Assembly: GCA_964503615.1 (NCBI GenBank)
Contig: CAZDBA010000001.1
Coordinates: 1-64,000 of the forward strand
Length of the DNA: 64,000 nucleotides
Reading direction: 5' to 3'
DNA from: CAZDBA01 sp964503615
GTDB taxonomy: Bacteria; Planctomycetota; Planctomycetia; Pirellulales; Pirellulaceae
The notes under the pieces are model-generated. The model was not told the DNA's origin. It saw only the letters and a list, made by a program, of their open reading frames with translations, and did no database searches. The first letter of the stretch is position 1. Each line of letters opens with the position of its first letter. A program made the position numbers and the translations under genes. Of the stretch, positions 52,582-58,942 are shown piece by piece.

Positions 52582-54141
52582 ATGTTATCGTCCAAAGGTT
52601 GGATGTGTTTATTGGTCAGCGGCATTGTGCTGTTCGCATCAAACCATTCAAACGCTCAAAGTAGTTCTCGATATCCCAGCGCGCAGCGCAACCAAGCCCG
52701 AACCGTTCAACGCTCTGGTGCAAACTCGTTTGCAGGGCAGCATGTCGCCCCGCCCGCGCCGCCTCAAGCCCGTGTTGCTCAGGCTTATGTTCCTCAACAT
52801 CTGCAATCCGGAATTCAGACCGGCGTAGTTGCTCCACCTGTTGAGCGTACTGTTTCCACTTCGGAACCAGTTGCTCAAACAGCTCAAATCTCCGGCAGCG
52901 GTAGCCGAGGTGTCGCATCGCCGATTTATGACAACGTAATCTCCGGCAGCGGTAGCCGGGTTGTCGGATCGCCGATCTATGACAATGTAGTCCCCGGCAG
53001 CGGTAGTCGAGCTGTTGCGACGCCATACTACGAGAACGTAGTTGGTAGTAGTGTAGGACCCGTTCATGGGACAATCATCGACAGTGGGCCAGTTATCGTT
53101 GGTGGTACTGGCCAAGCGACTCATTCAATTTCCACTGGCTGTTCCGCTTGCCCGACTGGCGGATGTGGTACCGGGTTCGGTGGGCCAATCGACTTGGGGG
53201 TCGGCCAAACCTACTTTGATGGTGGCGGCTCATGTGGTGGCTCATGTGGAATCGCGTACGACGATTGCTGCGGACGCGGAGGTTGCCCACCGTATCAAAA
53301 CTGCTGGCTTAACCGACTGTTTGGTTCGTTCAGTGGCGCAGAGTTCTTTGTCGGCGGAGTTGGTTTCCGTTCCGAGCAGTTTCAAGTTCCTGGATTAAAT
53401 ACAAACGACGTCTTCGACGATTCCAGCTTTGGATTTCAAGGTGGATTTAACGTTGGAGTTCCACTTTGCAATTTGACTTGTGGGTTAATTAGCGGCCAGA
53501 TTGGTGTGCGACACATAACCAGCAACTTTGATGGAAACAGCTTTAGCGACAGCTCACGAAATCAAACTTTCTTCACGGCTGGTTTGTTTCGAAGAGTTGA
53601 CTACGGCCTTCAGGTCGGCGTTGTTGCGGACGTGTTGCGAGAAGAGTGGTTCACTGATTCACAAGTCGTCCAGTTGCGTGGCGATATAGCCTGGGTCTAT
53701 CCGGCGGGAAGTGCGTTCGGATTTCGTTTTGCCACTCAGTTGGATGAGGATGTTTCAGATGGAACGATCGACGGTTTGCCCTTTACCGACCTTCAGACAA
53801 CTAGCCTTGAGACCTATCGGTTTTATTACCGTCGTGCTGCCGCGTGGGGTGGATTCGTTGATTTTTCTGCGGGTTGGAGTGACAGCGATCACTTTGTGCT
53901 TGGGCTCGATCACGATATCCCAGTCAGCGAAACGATTTCTTTACAGTCTAGCCTGACCTATTTGTCCGGAGACGATCTTCCCATCGACTCGCCGTTCGCA
54001 GGAAATGGGAACGAAGCTTGGAACGTGTCAGTAGGAATCGCATGGCGACCTCGAGGACGTAGTTGGTATCGCTCTTACGATACCCCTGTGCTTCCTGTTG
54101 CTGACAACGGATCTCTGATCCTTCGACGCGGTCTGCAGTAG
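52582..54141 (+). CDS. Outer-membrane beta-barrel protein with Gly/Ser tandem repeat and Cys-rich segments
   Basis: 519 residues from the ATG at 52582, with GGAGA 7 bases upstream; an in-frame start at 52546 is less likely. A signal peptide ends near SNAQ (about residue 26). Residues 103-153 are three 17-residue repeats of the form SGSGSR-x-V-x-SPIYDNV (51 bases each, 52888-53040). Next comes a Gly/Cys-rich part (CSACPTGGCGTG, CGGSCG, DDCCGRGGC). From about 250 on it alternates like a beta barrel (FGFQGGFNVGVPL, GFVDFSAGWSDSDHFVLGLDH, VSVGIAWRPRG). Similar parts occur in 58943-60796. The function is unknown; putative planctomycete porin or surface protein. Confidence 0.75.
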   Translation: MLSSKGWMCLLVSGIVLFASNHSNAQSSSRYPSAQRNQARTVQRSGANSFAGQHVAPPAPPQARVAQAYVPQHLQSGIQTGVVAPPVERTVSTSEPVAQTAQISGSGSRGVASPIYDNVISGSGSRVVGSPIYDNVVPGSGSRAVATPYYENVVGSSVGPVHGTIIDSGPVIVGGTGQATHSISTGCSACPTGGCGTGFGGPIDLGVGQTYFDGGGSCGGSCGIAYDDCCGRGGCPPYQNCWLNRLFGSFSGAEFFVGGVGFRSEQFQVPGLNTNDVFDDSSFGFQGGFNVGVPLCNLTCGLISGQIGVRHITSNFDGNSFSDSSRNQTFFTAGLFRRVDYGLQVGVVADVLREEWFTDSQVVQLRGDIAWVYPAGSAFGFRFATQLDEDVSDGTIDGLPFTDLQTTSLETYRFYYRRAAAWGGFVDFSAGWSDSDHFVLGLDHDIPVSETISLQSSLTYLSGDDLPIDSPFAGNGNEAWNVSVGIAWRPRGRSWYRSYDTPVLPVADNGSLILRRGLQ

Positions 54142-54176
54142 AACGAAAACGTTGGCTAAAAAGACGAATTAAGCGA

Positions 54177-54211
54177 ACTGGCTCGTGGCAATTGCTGCGA
54201 GCCAGTTTTTT
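54177..54211 (+). terminator. Intrinsic terminator of the beta-barrel gene
   Basis: Stem ACTGGCTCG / CGAGCCAGT (54177-54185 and 54198-54206) with a 12-base loop and a run of six T residues. It lies 36 bases after the stop at 54141. The rest of the gap to 54526 shows no other feature. Confidence 0.88.
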
Positions 54212-54526
54212 GCGCTAACCAGCTAACCAATTTGCCTTTCAGAAATCCGTATCTTAGGTATCTTCTGTTGGCGTTACTGGTTGCTGCGATGTATTTCACG
54301 GTACTTTCGAACTTTATCAATGATTCGGCAAGCTACCTATCAGCGTGACCCGATTTATGGGATATAGTGTATCCTGCCGGTCCAAGTGACCGCTGAGAGG
54401 CTTTTAAACGGTAGAAAAAGCTTGGCCAATTGCCCGCTTGTTTTTCAGGGCGAAGGCTGAACGATGGGCAAATGAGAATGTGTAAAGGCGAATGGGCCTT
54501 GCCTGAAAAACGATGAATTGAGAACT

Positions 54527-55990
54527 ATGACTTCTGATAATCCTAAAGACGAATTACTGGACATCTTTGGTGGCAATGCGGCCAAAAAAGTTGAACCGAT
54601 CGACGATGAGTATGACTTTGGCGACGACGATAACGATCTGGAGATGGTCGCCGATGAAGAGATCGAGTTGGAAGCGATTGAGATTGTAGACGACGGGACC
54701 GCAAAGGAACTGGTTGATGAGATTGTGCTGGAGCCAGCCGTTGCTGACGAAGCATTTAGCGATCGCTCCATCGGTACAGAGGACCAAGACAAAGATGATG
54801 AAGCGGCTGGGCAAGGTGGAGGTTCGCATTGGGACAGTCTCGCCGCCACGCTAGGTTTGGAGGCCACTGAAGAGGACGATCCCGTTTTGGAGAAGATGTT
54901 CGTGCCACCGACTGCTCGAGCTGCCGATCTGGAAGCGGAGTTAAGTGGGCCGCCGTCAAAAAAGAAGTCAAAACCAAAGCAGAAACAAAATCCGAAGCCG
55001 AAATCGCGTTCTCGAAAACGACATCAGGACGACGAAGATGCTTCCGAGCTGGACGAGAACTTTGTCGAGTTCGAAATCGAAGATTTTGACGACTCGTCTA
55101 CTCCCGTGCCAACCCGTCCCGAGCGAATTCGCCGGCGAGAAGCGGGATCGGGAAGGGGAAAAAGCGGATCCCAAGGTAGAACACGAGACGGAGGGCGTCA
55201 AAAAACAAATCCGGATAGTCGCGGGGATCGTGATCGCTCAAGTCGCTCTCGTGGAAAGTCGCAAGACGGCGGTCGTGGTCGAGACGATTATGAACGCAAC
55301 GATCGTAATGACCGAGCGCGGCGAGATGAAAGTGGTTCCGCCAAATCGAATAGTAAGCGAAGTGGAAAGGGGCGACGTCAACGAGGGGATGAGGTCGCCG
55401 CTCGCGACGATGACCGTGGACAACGCTCGAGAAATTCAGGTGGCTCCGGTAGTTCGCGAAGTGACAGGAATGATCGCGGACGCAACGATCGAAATGACCG
55501 TGGACGTGACGATCTGGATCAAAATGATTCGCGCGATCGCAATGACCGCAGTCGTAGTGGTCGTGGCCGCAATGACCGTCAAGACAGAAATAGAAACGAT
55601 CGCGATGATCATGATTTTGATCGCAACGAGCGTGGGCGTGGTCGAAATCGGTCGGGGCGAAACGACCGGGATTCACGCGACCGGGACTCACGCGATAGAG
55701 ATGAGGTTCGTAATGACGGGTCCGGTTCGTCAAATCGCAATGAACGGGATTCCCAAGGCGGCCGAGGCTCTAGAAAGAAATCGCAAGATTCAGGAGGTCG
55801 AAAGCGCAAGCGTTCGGATTCTCGCGATGGCGAACGGTCAGATCAAAACAAACATGGCCGATTTCCAACCTGGAACGAAACGGTGAACTTTATGATCGAC
55901 AATAACCTGTCGACGAGAAAACCGGGGTCTGGCGGATCCGGTGGTGGTCGAGGCCGAGGACGTAACAAAGGTGGTTCGGGCCGAAAATAG
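54527..55990 (+). CDS. Low-complexity protein: acidic N-terminus and Arg/Asp/Asn/Gly repeats
   Basis: 487 residues from the ATG at 54527; a TTG at 54518 adds 3. The first 110 residues are very acidic (DDEYDFGDDDNDLEM). Residues about 145-165 are a Lys/Pro basic patch. Then about 300 residues are rich in Arg, Asp, Asn, Ser and Gly, with repeats such as RNDRNDRGR and DRDSRDRD. The end is a folded-looking tail (GRFPTWNETVNFMIDNNLSTRK) and a Gly/Arg-rich tip (GGGRGRGRNKGG). Such Arg/Gly-rich tails often bind RNA or nucleic acid in a disordered way, but I do not recognise the family. A frame-shifted ORF over 54945-55886 is a by-product of the repeats. Confidence 0.72.
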   Translation: MTSDNPKDELLDIFGGNAAKKVEPIDDEYDFGDDDNDLEMVADEEIELEAIEIVDDGTAKELVDEIVLEPAVADEAFSDRSIGTEDQDKDDEAAGQGGGSHWDSLAATLGLEATEEDDPVLEKMFVPPTARAADLEAELSGPPSKKKSKPKQKQNPKPKSRSRKRHQDDEDASELDENFVEFEIEDFDDSSTPVPTRPERIRRREAGSGRGKSGSQGRTRDGGRQKTNPDSRGDRDRSSRSRGKSQDGGRGRDDYERNDRNDRARRDESGSAKSNSKRSGKGRRQRGDEVAARDDDRGQRSRNSGGSGSSRSDRNDRGRNDRNDRGRDDLDQNDSRDRNDRSRSGRGRNDRQDRNRNDRDDHDFDRNERGRGRNRSGRNDRDSRDRDSRDRDEVRNDGSGSSNRNERDSQGGRGSRKKSQDSGGRKRKRSDSRDGERSDQNKHGRFPTWNETVNFMIDNNLSTRKPGSGGSGGGRGRGRNKGGSGRK

Positions 55991-56143
55991 CCCGATCTTA
56001 AAGCCCCTCTGATTAATGGCGAGGATTTTGCATCGAGAATAGCACCTGTTAGACTGACTTTTGAGCCTGGTGGTGCTTTTGGTTGACTGTGTCGGCCATC
56101 CTAAATTGCAATCCCACTTGTTGCACGAAATATGAATATGGAT

Positions 56144-56243
56144 GGAAGTGCTTCCACGGCTGGTGCCGGGCACGGTCTTCAAAACCGTTGAGCCGTATGG
56201 AAATCATGTGGTTGGTGGGTTCGATTCCCATGCACTTCCGCCA
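56144..56243 (+). tRNA. selC: tRNA-Sec (selenocysteine, anticodon UCA)
   Basis: 100 bases. The acceptor stem has 8 pairs (GGAAGTGC at 56144-56151 with GCACTTCC at 56232-56239), followed by G and an encoded CCA. The anticodon stem ACGGT / ACCGT closes the loop CTTCAAA, so the anticodon is TCA at 56179-56181, which reads UGA. A 9-pair extra arm (from AGCCGTATG) and the T-arm GTGGG-TTCGATT-CCCAT complete it. The 8-base-pair acceptor, the extra arm, the CTTCAAA loop and the terminal GCCA are the hallmarks of bacterial tRNA-Sec. It shows that this organism inserts selenocysteine; selA, selB and selD are not in the window, but a candidate selenoprotein gene is at 58392-58823. Confidence 0.96.
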
Positions 56244-56279
56244 TCTTCGTCCTTCCTCCAAATCTAAACAGGATTTAAT

Positions 56280-57902
56280 ATGTCCAGACTTGCTGTTATC
56301 GGCTTGCTTTTCGTTTTTGGGCTTCCCTCGCTTGCCTCCGCACAAGTCACCGAACAGGTGCGTAGACAGCGGCGAGAAATGGTAGGCGACCTGTTAAAAA
56401 CTTTGATCGAATCCCAGATCGAAAGTCAACAGGTTGCACCGCGCGGTCAACGACCTCCCAACGCGGGCGCAAGACCTGGTCGCGTTTCGCCTCCCCCTCG
56501 TGTCACTCCGCCACGTCGCGCGGTTGCAGGTAATCGGGAGATGCAGCAGTTCCGAAAGCAATTAACGGCCTTTGGAAAGCAATGTGATGGTTTGGTTGTT
56601 GGTTTGCAAGCAATTGAATCGGTTCCGTCGCGGGTCTTGCTTGCCGATGCAATGCAAGTAAAGGCTCAATGTGATGGGCTGATTCGCGAAGCAAGTTATA
56701 TCGAATCTCCTCAGGCGTTGATTCCCGACTATCAAAAGTTCGACCAGAATTGGAGAGTTTTGGGGCATCGCATTCGCCAGACACCCGGCATCGATTCGGA
56801 GTGCTTGGGCTACGTCGACCAGATGTACACTGCAGGAGGTGAAATGTGTAATTGCCTGGGGATTGATCCCAGTATTAATCGAGCCCAGTTGTTGCAGTTA
56901 ACGTCGGCCATGAAATTGAGTTTCCAACATCTCTTACAGGATTTGTACTACGACAACAGTAAAGATCCGAAAATTGCCGCGGTGATCGAACAGGGGCAGG
57001 AGTTGTTGTCGCAGATTGGACAGGGTACACAGATGGTCCAATACGAGCCGTACGATGTTCTGGTAGCTGCTTACAAACAAACTTCGAAAGACTGGCGTCG
57101 CTATGTAAGAAAATTACGTCCCTATAAATCAGAGCGTGTAAGACGCGGTATTCAGGAGATCGAACAACTTGGCCGCGCGATTAATGAACAGTTGTGGTTA
57201 GAGGTCGAATTAGACTTTGAAGATATTCTGGATATCACGCGAGGGATTGAGGCTGATACCAATCGGCTGTTCGCTTCGATTACGTTGGATGATCTTTTGG
57301 AATGCCAAAATCCAGGTTTGGTGATCAATAATGCTCGAGAGTTTCAGAGGCTTTGTGGCACGTTCGCTGTTTCGTTGGAGCAGGGGCTTGAAAGTTGGAT
57401 GTGGGATTACCAGTTGTTTAACGTGCAGTGGCAATCGTTGCGAAAGCTTTGCCATCCAATCAAGCAGTCTCGGGTTGTCAGGCGGATTCAGGAAATTGAC
57501 GAAGCGATGCAAGGGCTGAATCAATTGCTGGGGCAGGGCCCCGCGGTGACTCATAACGATTTGGTTAATATGTATGCAAATCTCGATCTCCATTTTTCGG
57601 AGCTGGATTTAAACATCAAAAGGAACATTGCTAACGATCGAAGCTATGATCGTGCGATCCGGCAAAGCATGGTTAATCATGCTCACCAGTTGCATGATAC
57701 GGTTCACAAATGTCACAAATCACTTTTGCAGGGACGTACGCAGAGTGACTTGACCAACGAGTTTAATACGGTTTTGGCCGACTGGACCGCACTTAAACGG
57801 TTGTACACGAATTGCAACGAACAGCATCGTGCGACGTTTGCAAGGCATCGGCGTGAGATTGAACCGGTTATGGTTAAGCTGCAAGTCGTTTTCACGAACT
57901 GA
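56280..57902 (+). CDS. Exported helical protein of unknown function
   Basis: 540 residues. A signal peptide (about 3-21, ending ASAQ) is followed by a Pro/Arg-rich linker (about 48-85, PPPRVTPPRRA). The rest is helical with regularly spaced Leu, Gln and Arg and several Cys (QCDGLVV, QCDGLIREA, MCNCLGID). I do not recognise a family. It lies 36 bases after tRNA-Sec, on the same strand. The last 61 codons (from about residue 480) are contained in the 357-base tandem duplication and appear a second time downstream without their own start. Confidence 0.7.
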   Translation: MSRLAVIGLLFVFGLPSLASAQVTEQVRRQRREMVGDLLKTLIESQIESQQVAPRGQRPPNAGARPGRVSPPPRVTPPRRAVAGNREMQQFRKQLTAFGKQCDGLVVGLQAIESVPSRVLLADAMQVKAQCDGLIREASYIESPQALIPDYQKFDQNWRVLGHRIRQTPGIDSECLGYVDQMYTAGGEMCNCLGIDPSINRAQLLQLTSAMKLSFQHLLQDLYYDNSKDPKIAAVIEQGQELLSQIGQGTQMVQYEPYDVLVAAYKQTSKDWRRYVRKLRPYKSERVRRGIQEIEQLGRAINEQLWLEVELDFEDILDITRGIEADTNRLFASITLDDLLECQNPGLVINNAREFQRLCGTFAVSLEQGLESWMWDYQLFNVQWQSLRKLCHPIKQSRVVRRIQEIDEAMQGLNQLLGQGPAVTHNDLVNMYANLDLHFSELDLNIKRNIANDRSYDRAIRQSMVNHAHQLHDTVHKCHKSLLQGRTQSDLTNEFNTVLADWTALKRLYTNCNEQHRATFARHRREIEPVMVKLQVVFTN

Positions 57903-58074
57903 AAAACGTGATGGCCAGTTTACTGGCAATTCGCCCGAAGTCTGGTGACTCCGGCTACGTAGCTGGGCTCGCCAGAGTTCAGGCCTTGCGTGTTAACCTA
58001 TCGGCTACGTAGAACTCCACAAGTCGGGCCCATGCTATTGGCTGGAAGGTTGCGTTTCGGAAGGTTGCGTTGAG
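57718..58074. repeat. 357-base tandem duplication, unit 1
   Basis: Contains the 3' end of the 540-residue gene, the intergenic part with a 36-base palindrome, and a sequence equal to the 3' end of the selenoprotein gene. It is followed head to tail by unit 2. By eye the two units are identical over the whole length. Confidence 0.92.
57941..57976. repeat. 36-base inverted repeat (second copy at 58298-58333)
   Basis: A near-palindrome centred on TACGTA with 15 of 16 pairs formed when G-T pairs are allowed. It has no T-run, so it is not a clear intrinsic terminator. Its position between two convergent genes would let it end or stabilise both transcripts. Confidence 0.55.
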
Positions 58075-58259
58075 AATCACTTTTGCAGGGACGTACGCAG
58101 AGTGACTTGACCAACGAGTTTAATACGGTTTTGGCCGACTGGACCGCACTTAAACGGTTGTACACGAATTGCAACGAACAGCATCGTGCGACGTTTGCAA
58201 GGCATCGGCGTGAGATTGAACCGGTTATGGTTAAGCTGCAAGTCGTTTTCACGAACTGA
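58075..58259 (+). pseudogene. Duplicated 3' fragment of the 540-residue gene
   Basis: Codes for the same last 61 residues and stop (TGA at 58257-58259) as the gene at 56280-57902, but has no start or upstream part. It is a by-product of the tandem duplication and is not expected to be translated. Confidence 0.85.
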
Positions 58260-58431
58260 AAAACGTGATGGCCAGTTTACTGGCAATTCGCCCGAAGTCT
58301 GGTGACTCCGGCTACGTAGCTGGGCTCGCCAGAGTTCAGGCCTTGCGTGTTAACCTATCGGCTACGTAGAACTCCACAAGTCGGGCCCATGCTATTGGCT
58401 GGAAGGTTGCGTTTCGGAAGGTTGCGTTGAG
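58075..58431. repeat. 357-base tandem duplication, unit 2
   Basis: Exact repeat of 57718-58074. The right end (58392-58431) is the real 3' end of the minus-strand selenoprotein gene; the left end repeats the tail of the upstream gene. The unit length is a multiple of three, although neither gene is extended by it. Confidence 0.92.
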
Positions 58432-58823
58432 ATCAACTGGGTGACTGCTGCGGCGATTGTTGTTGGTTCGGGCCAAGCGAACTTGGCCGCCACTCGGCCT
58501 TCTGAATCGATTACAAACACCGGACTTGGTAGCTCGCTGAATAGTGCGCGACTTTCGTCTTGCATGGTGTCAACCAAGACGGTCATCGGAACTTCGTACT
58601 CCTCTTTCATTCTGGTTGCCAGCTCACATCGCTCTGCAATATTGGTTGGTTGTTTGATCTCTTTGAACGCCATTTGGCCAGCGTGTGGTTCCTTTTGGTA
58701 GACAACCAAAATTTCTGCATCTCCTGATTCCACGTACTGCTCATGCAATTGCCGCAACCCGGCGGCAGCTCTTTTGAACGGAGGTCATGTGTACGCGGCT
58801 TTGTGATTCCATTGTTCTGACAT
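58392..58823 (-). CDS. Deiodinase-like thioredoxin-fold selenoprotein (in-frame TGA read as selenocysteine)
   Basis: 143 residues if TGA at 58787-58785 is read as selenocysteine (residue 13). The reading frame from ATG 58823 gives MSEQWNHKAAYT-U-PPF and then continues open to the TAG at 58394. The context T-U-P-P-F is that of the iodothyronine-deiodinase family; downstream, EILVVYQKEPHA, IKQPTNIAERCELA, VPMTVLVDTMQDESRALFSELPSPVFVIDSEGRVAAKFAW match the same family (the IKQP, ERxxLA, VDxM and VIDxxGR blocks). Bacterial relatives often have Cys or Sec here. A hairpin of bacterial SECIS shape follows the TGA, and tRNA-Sec is encoded 2.5 kb away. The N-terminus is short: the strand before the active site is poorly formed, and there is no signal peptide. 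The C-tail (TQPSETQPSSQ) is a short repeat shared with the 357-base duplication. A caller ignoring UGA recoding would start at TTG 58757 and lose the active site. A redox role is expected; substrate unknown. Confidence 0.83.
58750..58767 (-). promoter_or_regulatory. Candidate bacterial SECIS element
   Basis: Minus-strand hairpin TGCCGC-CGGGTT-GCGGCA: a 6-pair stem and a 6-base loop with G at the second to fourth positions. The loop begins 24 bases after the TGA. From memory, bacterial SECIS elements need a loop about 16-37 bases after UGA with a G among its first two bases; this one fits. SelB binding is inferred. Confidence 0.65.
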
Positions 58824-58849
58824 TTTGAAGTAGTTTTTTCCAACTAACA

Positions 58850-58890
58850 CAAAAAAACGCCTGCACCTTAAAAAGGCGAGGCGTTTTGAA
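58850..58890 (-). terminator. Intrinsic terminator of the 617-residue outer-membrane gene
   Basis: On the minus strand AACGCCTCGCC pairs with GGTG-AGGCGTT around a T/A-rich loop and is followed by seven T residues. It lies between the stop at 58943 and the selenoprotein start at 58823, so the selenoprotein gene probably has its own promoter or depends on read-through. Confidence 0.8.
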
Positions 58891-58942
58891 TTTAATTTCG
58901 TTAGTTGACAGTCGGCCAATCAGGAAAGAGTCGGCGGTTGCT

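Noticed and set aside
52888..53040. Regular 51-base repeats considered as a CRISPR array
   Set aside because: The units are contiguous, lie in frame within a coding sequence and have no spacers.
53066..53398. A 110-residue plus-strand ORF inside the repeat/barrel gene
   Set aside because: Out-of-frame reading of Gly/Cys-rich codons; the main frame has signal peptide, ribosome site and terminator.
54945..55886. A 313-residue ORF in another plus-strand frame
   Set aside because: It arises from the repetitive GA-rich codons of the repeat protein; its own translation is low-complexity hydrophobic sequence (Ile/Val/Met/Thr runs) without a credible start.
57998..58286. Minus-strand ORFs of 84 and 69 residues over the duplication
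   Set aside because: They are antisense to the coding tail of the 540-residue gene and exist twice only because of the tandem duplication.
58392..58757. A 121-residue ORF starting with TTG at 58757
   Set aside because: It is the part of the selenoprotein gene after the recoded TGA; the same frame continues upstream through TGA to an ATG and contains the active-site motif.
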